Of a stretch of DNA of 64,000 nt, positions 46,195-56,636 are shown piece by piece; the stretch's first letter is position 1, and each line of letters opens with the position of its first letter. The notes below the pieces were generated by a model. The model had not been told where the DNA came from and made no database searches. It saw only the letters and a list, made by a program, of their open reading frames with translations. The DNA lies in assembly GCF_026151205.1 (NCBI RefSeq), contig NC_087076.1, positions 21,508,828-21,572,827 on the forward strand. Reading direction: 5' to 3'. The position numbers and the translations under genes were made by a program. The DNA is from Bolinopsis microptera (lineage: Eukaryota; Ctenophora; Tentaculata; Lobata; Bolinopsidae).

Positions 46195-48330
46195 ATGTTC
46201 ATCAGCAATGTCAAGAAACAGATATCTAATCACCCTAGAAAACCAAAGCCAGCTCCTAGGAATGTAGACAAGGAGACTACAAAAGCAATCCAAGAGCTCA
46301 AAAGCTGGGATGATGCTGTAATTCGATTATTTGATAAAGGGACTGGGTTCTTTGTGTTAGACAAATCAGACTACATCAATAGAGTAGAAGCTGCTCTAAA
46401 AGATCAGAGCACTTTCAAACAAGTATCGGATCAACAACAACAGATCCACACAACCATCATCACCATTAAAGAGTGGGTTCTGAAATACTCAGCAGATGCT
46501 GACTGCCCTGGCATGACCCCAAACTTTATGGAATGGGTAACACCTAGTGAAGAGGAAAATGAACCTGGAGTAAACTACATGAACCTGAAAGCTCACAAAC
46601 CAGAGAAAAACTACCCTGGGAGACTTATCAGCACTGGATGTAACTCTTACATCAAGAACCTCTCAATATTCACAGCAGAAGAACTAAAGAAGGTAACCCT
46701 GCCCCACTGCCTCATGGATTCTAATGATCTACTTATGAAGATGAAAGAACTCAATGAGTCAGGAAGATTGACTGGGAAGACCATCTACCACGTTACATTT
46801 GATATTGTAAACATGTTCCCCAGCATTTCAAAGGAGATTGGACTACCAGCCTGTAGAACCTTACTAGACCAAAGAAGTACTAAACTTTTCTCCACAGACT
46901 GCGTTATGGAAGCTTTGGAGATAACCCTGGATAACAACATCACTGTTTTCAATGGCAACATGTATGTACAGACAAGTGGAACTGCGATGGGTCCAAATAA
47001 TGCTTGCCAGTATGCAGACTCAGCTCTCAGCCCCTTGGACAGTAAGATCGTGGAGAGCCAAGAAATCACAACCCCTGAGTTCTATGGCAGATACCGTGAC
47101 GACATATACATCACTTGGACTGAGTCACTGGAGAAGCTAGACCAGTTCCTACTTTGGCTCAATCAATACCATCCAAACCTCAAGTTTACAATGTCGACAC
47201 CTTCTACAGAGGGGACTGAATTTCTAGACCTGTTTATTTACTCGAAAAATTGCAAGCTAGAAACTAGGACGTACTGCAAACCTAGTGATGCCCATAGCTA
47301 TTTACTCCCACAATCCTGCCACCCTACACACATAGCAGAGAATATTCCATATGGAGTAGCACATCGAGTGTTCAAAAACTGTTCAGAGGAAGAAGAGTAT
47401 TTGAAATGTAAAATTGAATTTAGTGAATATCTAGAAGATAGGAATTACAATAAAGATCTTATCCATAAATCCTTTGAGAAAGTTGAGTTACTTAAACGGG
47501 ATGATCTGATTTCAAAAAACCTTACAAGCTCTAATAGTAAGAAGAGTGAAAGATGTTTTCCTTTAGTTTGTGATTTTGACCCTAACTTACCTCCAATTGG
47601 TAAAATAGTTAACAAGAATAAATTTATCCTTGGCCTAGACCCCCTTTTAAAGTCTGTGATCCAGCCTAGTAAAGTATTTGTTTCATATCGTGGTAATAAA
47701 ACTATCAAAGAAACTTTAGTTCCGAGTAAACTTTCAGAAGATCGTAAGTATCATGAAGATAGTAATGTTATGGCTTTAAACTCTAACACTGAAAATGTGG
47801 CTCTGCCTACTAGTATAGAAGAGGGGGGATGTTATCATTGTAACTCCAGATGTAAAGCCTGTAGAATGTATATTTGTGAATCAAAAACAGCTCAGAGCTA
47901 CCACTCGGGGTACACTGTTAACATCATTGGACAACTAGACTGCAACACAGTAGGGGTGTGCTATCTAGTAAGGGATAAAGTCTGCAGACGTGCTTCAGTA
48001 GGAAGCACAGTTAACAATTTTAAGACCAGATGGCAGAACCACAAATCACATATTAGGAAAGCGGTTAGGAGTTGTGAAATTTCTTGTCATTTTAACGATA
48101 ACCAGTTCCATAATCTTACCAAAGAGCCCTTAAAAACGTTTGACAATGAGTTATCCGATCAGATAGAGGTTATTATTTTTGAAAAGCTAGATTTTATAAA
48201 ATGTTTAACCTTAGAAGATAGAAGTAGGGTTGCTAAAGAAAGAGAATCATTTTGGCAAAACCAGCTTATGACCCTCAGTGATTTTGGAGGACTTAATAAA
48301 CGTAGTGCTCTTAATGAAATAAAAAATTGA
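46195..48330 (+). CDS. Penelope-like retroelement: reverse transcriptase plus GIY-YIG nuclease
   Basis: A 711-residue uninterrupted frame. The N-terminal part has DKGTGFFVLDKSDY, typical of Penelope-like elements. Reverse transcriptase motifs follow: TFDIVNMFPSI (Asp203), GTAMGPNNACQYAD (about 262-275), RYRDDIYITW (Asp302-Asp303, where most relatives have YVDD), then FLDLF (343) and KPSDAHSYL (362). A Cys cluster at 546, 549, 553, 556 and 561 precedes the GIY-YIG domain. There Tyr590 is in the GIY position, Arg612 and His616 follow, Glu658 is the likely catalytic acid, and the end has FGGLN. The tyrosine of the YIG half is Ser601 (SVGST), and the usual CxxC between the two halves is DKVC. The element copies RNA into the genome by target-primed reverse transcription. 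The frame being open over 2.1 kb suggests recent activity. The start is the first Met in the open frame; an upstream exon is possible. I found no clear hammerhead ribozyme or terminal repeats. Confidence 0.92.
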   Translation: MFISNVKKQISNHPRKPKPAPRNVDKETTKAIQELKSWDDAVIRLFDKGTGFFVLDKSDYINRVEAALKDQSTFKQVSDQQQQIHTTIITIKEWVLKYSADADCPGMTPNFMEWVTPSEEENEPGVNYMNLKAHKPEKNYPGRLISTGCNSYIKNLSIFTAEELKKVTLPHCLMDSNDLLMKMKELNESGRLTGKTIYHVTFDIVNMFPSISKEIGLPACRTLLDQRSTKLFSTDCVMEALEITLDNNITVFNGNMYVQTSGTAMGPNNACQYADSALSPLDSKIVESQEITTPEFYGRYRDDIYITWTESLEKLDQFLLWLNQYHPNLKFTMSTPSTEGTEFLDLFIYSKNCKLETRTYCKPSDAHSYLLPQSCHPTHIAENIPYGVAHRVFKNCSEEEEYLKCKIEFSEYLEDRNYNKDLIHKSFEKVELLKRDDLISKNLTSSNSKKSERCFPLVCDFDPNLPPIGKIVNKNKFILGLDPLLKSVIQPSKVFVSYRGNKTIKETLVPSKLSEDRKYHEDSNVMALNSNTENVALPTSIEEGGCYHCNSRCKACRMYICESKTAQSYHSGYTVNIIGQLDCNTVGVCYLVRDKVCRRASVGSTVNNFKTRWQNHKSHIRKAVRSCEISCHFNDNQFHNLTKEPLKTFDNELSDQIEVIIFEKLDFIKCLTLEDRSRVAKERESFWQNQLMTLSDFGGLNKRSALNEIKN

Positions 48331-48339
48331 CCTTTATAT

Positions 48340-48970
48340 GATATGCTTTAATATTAATCTTTCCACAGACACTTGCATTTTGATGTTTACTTTCACCTCT
48401 GCATCTTTTGTTTATATCTTATGATTGAATGAGACTTACTCACAAATTTCCCATCTCAGTATTGATCTTTTTTGTCATGTTTTTAATTTACTTCATAGAA
48501 CAGTTATTTTAATAAACTTGCTTTCAGAATGAGACATGTAAAGATTACACAATCGATAGCTTAATGTGAATTTCGTGTTTTACTGTTTCACTGAATGTCT
48601 CAAATATATATATATTATTAGTCAGCCACAACTATCAGTAAAACAACGCCTTGACTTCAAATGTCGGTAAAATGTACCTTTACAGTCATCCTCAAATTAT
48701 TTGTTATATAGTAGTTTTGAAAGTATTATTTATATATATATAAATATAAAGTATCTCTTAATACAGTCCCCAGATTAATAACTCTCACGAGTAAATTATT
48801 ATTTATTCATCAGCACTGTGACTATTAACATACAATATTCATTATTCATGAGATTCCCTATGAAATTTAGAAGGATACGCTCGTGAAATTGGATTTAAAA
48901 GCAACGTTGTGTACAGTGAAAATATGTTGTTCGTCTTGTATTCTCTGTAGCAGACGTTCAAACTGTTTGC
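48340..48970. other. Non-coding flank of the Penelope-like element
   Basis: AT-rich sequence, probably including the element's 3' untranslated region. It contains the third copy of the dispersed 37-bp repeat. No gene seen. Confidence 0.45.
48691..48727 (+). repeat. Dispersed 37-bp repeat, copy 3 of 3
   Basis: Begins CTCAAATTATTTGTTATATA and continues to GAAAGTATT. It lies 360 bp downstream of the Penelope-like ORF. Confidence 0.75.
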
Positions 48971-49463
48971 GGAGGAGTAAGTTTGTTGTGCAAGATGTCG
49001 AGTACAGTACGTGTTATCTGGTCAGAAAAGTGACCGCCCCATTTTCCTGGAGTATAACACGTGGGTAAGACGGTCAGGTGCTGCGAAAGTTGCTTACTCT
49101 GATTGATATGACTGGCTGAGAGCAATGAGCAAATCGAACCCTTAATTTTAAAGTTTAAAGTTTACACGAGCCCTAATCATGAACCTAAACAACATTATCA
49201 GGTTATGTCCCTCCGGAAGAACTGAGCAGTTTAGTGTGTTTAAAAAACAAAAGTCGTTCAGCTGTGTAGATCAAGTTGCGAAATAGTAAGTTTGTTGAGG
49301 AGTGAAAAATGTCGAGTACGTGTTCTCTGGTCAGAAAAGTGGCCACCCTATTTTCCTGGAGTATAACACGTGGGTAAGACGGCCACGTGCTGCGGAAGTT
49401 GCTAACTCTGATTGGTATGACTGGCTGAGAGCAATGAGCAGAACCAAACGTAAACAAACATAA

Positions 49464-49595
49464 CCAGGTAATTACAATCCATTCACTGGGCAACCGGAAG
49501 AGAACTCAGTCCCATTCAACAAACTTTGCCTCCTCACTGTTATTGTTGCTGTGCTAGCAGCAGTTTTAGCTGGAGTTATTTTCAATCAAGTTTAG
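49464..49595 (+). CDS. Candidate terminal exon with transmembrane segment
   Basis: A short frame reads NYNPFTGQPEENSVPFNKLC followed by LLTVIVAVLAAVLAGVIF, then four residues to a stop at 49593-49595. The 18-20-residue hydrophobic run near the C-terminus would be a membrane anchor. A candidate acceptor (ACCAG) is at 49463-49467, but its pyrimidine tract is poor. No family is recognised. It could be a small tail-anchored protein's last exon or chance. Confidence 0.35.
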   Translation, partial: PGNYNPFTGQPEENSVPFNKLCLLTVIVAVLAAVLAGVIFNQV

Positions 49596-49599
49596 GGGT

Positions 49600-50684
49600 T
49601 GTTCACATATTACGTAATCAATATTTTAGCAATTTTTACCCCCTCCCTCCCCCCCCTCCGAAATGAACCGTAATCAAGACCCAACCCCCCCCCCTCCTGA
49701 CAGCAATATTACGTAATCATATTCATGGCCTGGCCCTGACCCTGACCCTGATGCTTTGTTCGATAAGGCTTACTGTATTTATTATTTTGTAGCAGCTCAT
49801 TTACATTTTATTTTTCGATTGTAATGGTTAATTTTGCTTTTACTGACAAACCAAAATTTTAAATCGAACCCTTAATTTTACAGTTAACGCCAGCTAAGCC
49901 CTAATCATGAACCTAAACAAAATTGTCAGGTTATGTCCCTCCGGAAGAACTCAGCAGTTTAGTATGTTTTTTAAAACAAAAGTCGGTCAGCTGTGTGGAT
50001 CAAGTTCATTTTCACCGTTATGTTATAGACCAGTGTATAGAATAGAATATTCTTTCACTGTTTATCAATTTTGCAGATTGCAAAGCCGCTTTACTTTTAT
50101 ACAGTTTTTGTCCGTACAGACGGTCAGTCCCAATACGGACAAGGAAGGTCACTGAGCTCAGTTAATACGTTGAATATCATTATAGGCTAGGATTGACCAA
50201 ACAGTAACAACTATCGACGGTGCACCGCTATTACTATTAGACATGAAGGTGAGTGACTTCAGTATTATTTTAGGGATATTTTCACATATTACATATTTGT
50301 TGGCAGGTTCTGAGGTGAATCGCAGAGTGCTGATAATACCTTGGATCAGGACGGCAGTTCTAATGCATAATGAATGATTTACAAAATGTATAATGACATG
50401 ATTGATAATATATGCCATAAATACCTTGTTAAACCTAGTAATAGTATATGATATAATAAGCAGTAAAATAAAATTAGAATAACCTTAGTTAACAAACTGC
50501 TCACAATTTCATTAGTCTGGCAACGTGACGAATCAAAAGTTAACGGGTGATACTCGTAAAATATTTGTTCCAAATGCAAGACCATCGACGAGTCCAACTC
50601 GGTGCACGTCTCCCTAGGTTATAAATCTACAAATCAAAAGTATTTGCTGCCTACTAGACAAAACTAGATTTTTTTTGCGAAACT
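49600..50684. other. Non-coding region with poly(C) tracts
   Basis: Two C-rich tracts (about 49630-49690) are bracketed by copies of ATTACGTAATCA. A three-copy CCCTGA run is at 49735-49752. Block B' is listed separately. No gene is recognised. Confidence 0.5.
49732..49753. repeat. Three-copy CCCTGA telomere-variant run
   Basis: GGCCCTGACCCTGACCCTGA, the same hexamer as the 731-bp array at 35.1 kb. Confidence 0.85.
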
Positions 50685-51033
50685 TCGCGATATTTGCAAA
50701 ACTGATTTCGCTCAAAACAATAGAACTCAATAGGGTTTCAATATTTTTACATGAAATTTCCAGAATCAACGTAGAATCGCATTTCGACCTTAAGTTTTGT
50801 ATTGGAATTTTGAGTTAGGCCTTTAAAAAAATTTGGCGGCCAAATTCTGAATTTTGCATTGCAAATTTTGGAATTTGGCCGCCAAATTTGTTTAAAGGAC
50901 TAACTCAAAATTCCATATTAAAACTTAAGGTTGAAATGCGATTCTACGTTGATTCTGAAAATTTCATGTAAAAATATTGTAAACCTATTGAGTTCTATTG
51001 TTTTGAGCGAAATCAGTTTTGCAAATATCGCGA
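50685..51033. mobile_element. Foldback (long inverted repeat) element
   Basis: Two arms of about 165 bp, 50685-50848 and 50870-51033, are near-perfect complements. The outer ends read TCGCGATATTTGCAAAACTG and its complement; the inner ends read AAATTTGGCGGCCAAATT and AATTTGGCCGCCAAATTT. The loop is about 20-25 nt. The arms differ by only a few substitutions, so the structure is young. No coding sequence, so it is a foldback/MITE-type element. I did not find a certain target-site duplication. Confidence 0.88.
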
Positions 51034-51172
51034 ACTGAGATATAGGCGATTTTGTTCATTTTTTTATTATTCGAACACAGAATCCACAGTTAGGTAGATA
51101 CTGAGCTGATAATCATAGATAATGTGTAGTATAGGCTTACCTTCCATATAAATTTGATTTCATTCAAAAATA

Positions 51173-51352
51173 TTGATATTTGACCAATTTATGGGCCAAA
51201 ATCGATCAAATTTGATGCGTATGCCCAAAAATGGTCATATGGTTTTTGGCTCATAACGCAGTAATTTTTGTCCAATCTTGATGAAAATTCATATACGAGT
51301 TCAGGGGACCACTAGCTACAAGTAGAGAACCTAAAATCTGGATTTTGGGCAT
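51173..51352 (+). repeat. Interspersed repeat family B, left (plus) copy
   Basis: Contains ACCAATTTATGGGCC, ATGCCCAAAAATGGTCA and GAAAATTCATATACGAGTTC. An inverted copy lies at 52455-52585, with the first two visible exons of the host gene between them. Confidence 0.75.
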
Positions 51353-51500
51353 GTTCAGGGTATTTGGCTAAATTGGGCCTAATTTGGACCAAATATGGGC
51401 GTGGCTGCTTTGCGGGCACCGTTTGGCGGTCGGGGTCCCCCCCCCCCCCTTAAACAAACTACTGATATTATAAGGTACTAAATTTTTTACTCTCTATCAG

Positions 51501-53018
51501 ACCTGGACATTGGTTTTGCTATTGATTGGCGTTACTGAAACAGCACATTTTTGTTACCCTGAACAAATTGAGTGGACCGGAGCAGAGGCGAGCGCTTTTA
51601 CGAAAGCTGGAGAATTGGACCTTGTTTCCATTGGGTTTGAAGTTGGTCAACTCCCAGAGAGCGCGGATGGTGAGTCGTTTTAATGATATACCTACACACT
51701 TGAGCTGCATCTTATAGTTATTTGGCGTGTTGTATAACTATAATATATTATTATAAATATAGCTCTGAATGATTAACTTTTTAATTTTATTTCAGGTCTT
51801 ATCTCTAACAGTCAACTTGCTGAAGTCGAAGTTCTAACCGTGGATGACGCCGCTAAAAAGATGACAATTTCATGGGACTTGCTTAGTTATGATCTGACTC
51901 TACAAAATGATATAACAGTAGTGGAGTCTGAAGTTATCCACACAGTACACACGTCTGATGCTGCTGGAGCAGAAGGCCTAGTCAAATTAACAGCTGCATT
52001 CACTGGTCTATCTAGTGATAATCTTGAGCAGTATAAGGTTACACTCGAGTGCCGTGCAGCGGTTGCAGACGTCTTTGTGGAGTCAGCCCTTACCTTTGTT
52101 TTAGTAGCAGACGCTCCGAAGCCATCAGCTAGCTTCGTAGTTACGTATGCCATTATCGCTGATACCCCAGACACGTTAGCAGTTTATCTTGACGACATCC
52201 AGCTGACTACTTCCGATACTATTTCGACAGATTGTACTGCAGCGTTAAAAGCTAATTCTGCACTTGACGGACGTTTCCTTACCATATTTACCGATCAGGC
52301 AACTGTTCTACCAGCCAAAATAACATGGATGTTCCGTAAGCTAATCTGAAAAATAAATATCTTATTTCGATAACATAATATGTTATTATAACGGGTAGAA
52401 AGGGGGGGGGGGGGGGGGGGTGGTTGTTTACGTATTTTTATGGAACTATTACAGCAATGCCCAAAAAATCACCTCAACGCCTGAACTCGTGTATGAATTT
52501 TCTTCCATATTGAAAAATAGCTGACCATATTTGGGCATATACCAAATTTGATAGTTTTCGGGCCATAAATTGGTGAAATATTATTATCGGAATCGGTGCA
52601 GAATCGTATTGTAGGCGGCAAAAATATTTGTCACCAAATTTTGGTTTAAGGTACGTCGAGGTGATTTTGTAACATTGGGCAAAAATTATTATTAAAAAGG
52701 ACGTTTAGAAAACGTTTGTTTAAATAGTTACCAGTAAGCTGATCCCGATTCATTTCAGTGTAGAACTTTGTAGATTGTGCTGGTACTTGGATATGCCTAA
52801 CAACTAATTTATAGATATATGATTATGAAATAACAAACAAATTTCAGCGTCCACTTACGACCCTGTAAAAGCGCCGTTTGAAAGGAGTAATGTCGTGATT
52901 GTGGACAATTTCGATAGCAAAGGTTTCATTTCCTATGTTTTGGATAAGAGAACGAACACCGGCAACGCCCCCGCAAGAACAGCGTATATCTTCAATACGT
53001 GCGTCAGCAGTACCCACA
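51501..53018 (+). CDS. Host secreted protein gene, exons 1-3 (N-terminal part)
   Basis: Three exons with consistent GT-AG sites: 51501-51669, 51796-52335 and 52848-53018. Donors are GTGAGT, GTAAGC and GTGAGT; acceptors are TTTCAG in the last two and CTATCAG in the first. All three introns downstream of these exons are phase 1, so the frame is continuous. Exon 1 begins TWTLVLLLIGVTETA, a hydrophobic stretch like a signal-peptide core; the Met must be in an upstream exon. The mature start would be near HFCYPEQIEW. Exon 2 encodes about 180 residues, including KKMTISWDLLSYDLTLQND and YKVTLECRAAVADVF, perhaps a beta-sandwich, but I recognise no named domain. Exon 3 encodes SNVVIVDNFDSKGFISYVLD. 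The 9.5-kb intron to exon 4 is filled with minisatellites and LINEs. Confidence 0.75.
52455..52585 (-). repeat. Interspersed repeat family B, right (minus) copy
   Basis: The complement of this segment matches 51173-51352 at both ends, with about 30 bp missing in the middle. It lies in intron 2 of the host gene. A poly(G) tract precedes it at about 52402-52420. Confidence 0.75.
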
Positions 53019-53265
53019 GTGAGTACTAAATCCAAAGATTAATATGCGTTTATCTGTGTTTATCAATAGTTTAAATTCCCAATTAGTCAAACTGAGCAGG
53101 TTGAGCTGTAGTAATACACAGTTCTGAGGTGTTAAAACATTTTCATTACTAACTTCAGTAACATCCTGAATCAGAAACTCGGTTAAATTTAATATGAGTT
53201 CCTACAAATAATAATAAAAATGTAACATTGGAAAGGAAATGACACAACTAAAAACGATATGATAT

Positions 53266-53448
53266 ATATATGCGTTTATATGTGTTTATATGCGTTTATA
53301 TGTGTTTATATGCGTTTATATGCGTTCATATGCGTTTATATGCGTTTCTATGTTATGCGTGTATTGGTTATATGCGTTCATATGCGTTTATATGCGTTTA
53401 TATATGTTTATATGCGTGTATATGTGTTTATATGCGTTAATATGCGAT
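53266..53448 (+). repeat. 12-bp minisatellite (TATATGCGTTTA)n
   Basis: About 15 copies, with GCGTTCA and GTGTTTA variants, inside intron 3 of the host gene. Confidence 0.93.
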
Positions 53449-53596
53449 TGCTTGATCTCGAGCGCTTGCAATGATGCTTCTTCACAGTGCAATTGAAATA
53501 AAATGTGTAATTTTGCCAATTTGATACATTTAACTTAAATCGGAAGTATATTGTTTGTGACGAAACTTTTATGCAAATTGCACACTAAAGGGTTTT

Positions 53597-55293
53597 ATAA
53601 CAACACCATAACAACACCATAGCAACACCATAGCAACACCATAACAACACCATAACAACACCATAACAACACCATAACAACACCATAGCAACATCATAAC
53701 AACACCATAACAACACCATAACAACACCATAACAACACCATAACAACACTATAACAACACCATATCAACTCCATAACAACACTATAACAACACCATAACA
53801 ACACCATAACAACACCATAACAACACCATAACAACACCAAAACAACACTATAACAACACCATAACAACACCATAGCAGCACCATAACAACACCATAACAA
53901 CACCATAACAACACCATAACAACACTATAACAACACCATAACAACCCCATAACAACACCATAACAACACCATAACAACACCATAACAACACCATAACAAC
54001 ACCATAGCAACACCATAACAACACCATAACAACACCATATCAACACCATAACAACACCATATCAACACCATAACAACATCATAGCAGCACCATAACAACA
54101 CCATAACAACACCATAGCAACACCATAGCAACACCATAACAACACCATAACAACACCATAACAACACCATAGCAGCACCATAACAACACCATAACAACAC
54201 CATAGCAGCACCATAACAACACTATAACAACACCATAACAACACCATAACAACACCATAACAACACCATAACAACACCATAACAACACCATAACAACACC
54301 ATAGCAGCACCATAACAACACCATAACAACACCATAACAACACCATAACAACACCATAACAACACCATAACAACACCATAACAACACCATAACAACACTA
54401 TAACAACACCATATCAACTCCATAACAACACTATAACAACACCATAACAACACCATAACAACACCATAACAACACCATAGCAACTCCATAACAACACTAT
54501 AACAACACCATAACAACACCATAACAACACCATAGCAACATCATAGCAACACCATAACAACACCATAACAACACCATATCAACTCCATAACAACACCATA
54601 ACAACACCATATCAACACCATAGCAACATCATAGCAACACCATAACAACACCATAACAACACCATAACAACACCATATCAACTCCATAACAACACCATAA
54701 CAACACCATATCAACACCATAACAACACCATAGCAACACCATAACAACACCATAACAACACCATATCAACACCATAACACCACCATATCAACACCATAAC
54801 AACATCATAGCAGCACCATAACAACACCATAACAACACCATAACAACACTATAACAACACCATAACAACACCATAACAACACCATAGCAACATCATAGCA
54901 ACACCATAACAACACCATAACAACACCATATCAACTCCATAACAACACCATAACAACACCATATCAACACCATAGCAACATCATAGCAACACCATAACAA
55001 CACCATAACAACACCATAACAACACCATATCAACTCCATAACAACACCATAACAACACCATATCAACACCATAACAACACCATAGCAACACCATAACAAC
55101 ACCATAACAACACCATATCAACACCATAACAACACCATAACAACACCATAACAACACCATAGCAACATCATAGCAACACCATAACAACACCATAACAACA
55201 CCATATCAACTCCATAACAACACCATAACAACACCATATCAACACCATAGCAACTCCATAACAACACTATAGCAACACCATAGCAACATCATT
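53597..55293 (-). repeat. 11-bp minisatellite (AACAACACCAT)n, about 154 copies
   Basis: Consensus ATAACAACACCAT stepping every 11 bp, with variants ATAGCAACACC, ATATCAACACC, ATAACAACTCC and ATAGCAACATC. Blocks at 54541-54753 and 54893-55105 are the same, an offset of 352 bp or 32 units, so there is higher-order duplication. The array lies in intron 3 of the host gene. The minus strand is stop-free and would read a hydrophobic 11-residue repeat. I treat this as an artefact of the unit. Confidence 0.96.
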
Positions 55294-56150
55294 ACATCTG
55301 TACTCTACTGAGAGTACATGTTTATTCTCTTTTACACTACAAACACTTTACATTGCGTATGTGTGCTGACTGCTGAACACTACAATTTGTACGACACTAA
55401 CTTTGGCTGGTTGGATGACATCATGCTCCTTGCTCCTACTAAGTAACGTCCCATATCCGGGTACTGGCGGGTATTGTCTATATTTCTCTCTGTCCATGTG
55501 AAACGTTTTGCTGCCAGTCTTTGTAAAGTCTTAGTGGACACCATTTGCCTGGTTGATTGCGCAAAAAAACACCAAAGGGTGACCGCGACAAATCTTAGTA
55601 ACTAAGCAACTAAGCTAATCAATTAGCAACTAAACTAACTCTAAGTAACTGCTGCATTGCATAAATATAATTTATCTTACTTATAATTCAGAGAATTATT
55701 TTTGTTGTCTGTACACTGTACGACCGCCCACGTGCAAATAAGGTAAAAAGCAAAAGCTTGCGAAGTGACCATGGTAACGAGAGTTGTTACACGCACGTGC
55801 ACGTGCAATGATTGTTAAAACGGCATTTTTATCGGATTTGGTGATATTACGTTGTGTTTAGTGCGAGCAACATTTTAATCGGCTGTATCTTCGGTTGTGT
55901 AGGATATTTTTGACGCGATTTAAAATTACTAACAAAAAATACTATAAGATTCCTCCCTGTGACCACGGGTTTTCTAGTATTTTATAAATTCGAGATATTC
56001 TACAATCTTGTCATTGGTGCCTCGTGCTGTTTTCTGGGTTGTTAACAATATAAAAATTATAAAGGTACAATACCCTCTGATATGATAGAAATGATAATAT
56101 TACTTTATCTGGAAGTTCTTGCTATTGCTTCTATAAATTTTGGCTGTGTA
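55294..56150. other. Intronic non-coding sequence
   Basis: Unique sequence inside the 9.5-kb intron. CACGTG occurs near 55728 and twice near 55793. No gene is recognised. Confidence 0.5.
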
Positions 56151-56157
56151 ACTAACA

Positions 56158-56392
56158 GCAGCGAGCAGATTTGTGGTTCACATTGTACTACTATAACCTG
56201 GGCTCCACGAACGAATGTTCACAAAAGAACGAAACACGCTCACTTCAACCTCCCCAGAAACCTTCCAAGAAAAGGAACACAGATAGTACAACAGATCTAT
56301 CCACTATTAAAGAGGTTGAATCTGAGGTAGAGGGCGATGAAGATGAAGATGAGGATGAAGACAGGGAAAGCTACATCGTATTCATGATCTAA
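56158..56392 (+). other. Open segment with acidic C-terminal tail, unidentified
   Basis: After a possible acceptor (AACTAACAG) the frame reads ADLWFTLYYYNLGSTNEC, then a polar stretch with KPSKKRNTDSTTD, and ends in a run of alternating Glu and Asp before IVFMI and a stop at 56390-56392. Its composition looks coding. It lies 245 bp upstream of the CR1-type LINE's ORF1 and could be a captured exon, a nested gene or part of the LINE's 5' region. Confidence 0.3.
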
Positions 56393-56636
56393 AAACAAGT
56401 GTTAAAAATTCAAAACGTAAAAACCATATATCTGAGGCAAAATTTTGTGTACATTAATTTATTTTTAATCAATCAACTTTATCCAAAAATTCGATACAAA
56501 AAAGTCATAACAAAGTTCATAACAAAACTAATTTATACGATTGAAACGTCGAGTAATCTCCTTTCCCTAATAAGAGCATTTTTACTTGTCGCAACAACCG
56601 GGATAAAGATAATTTTACCCAGAATACATTACAACA

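Larger units (their letters stand above)
48978..50007 (+). repeat. A-B-A'-B' segmental duplication
   Basis: Block A (48978-49130) recurs at 49287-49440 with a 309-bp offset, sharing ATTTTCCTGGAGTATAACAC. Block B (49131-49277) recurs at about 49860-50007 with an offset near 727 bp, sharing ATGAACCTAAACAA and GGTTATGTCCCTCCGGAAGA. Copies differ by 5-10% by eye. The ATG in block B opens a frame MNLN-x-I-x-RLCPSGRT in both copies, but most differences there change the amino acid, so selection on it is not evident. Confidence 0.8.

Noticed and set aside
49907-50155. 82-codon plus-strand frame starting in block B'
   Set aside because: The homologous frame in block B ends early, and most differences between copies change amino acids, so coding is doubtful.
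53694-55193. Hydrophobic 11-residue repeat frames over the AACAACACCAT array, resembling membrane proteins
   Set aside because: They follow from the minisatellite unit; no start or end domain, and they lie antisense inside an intron.
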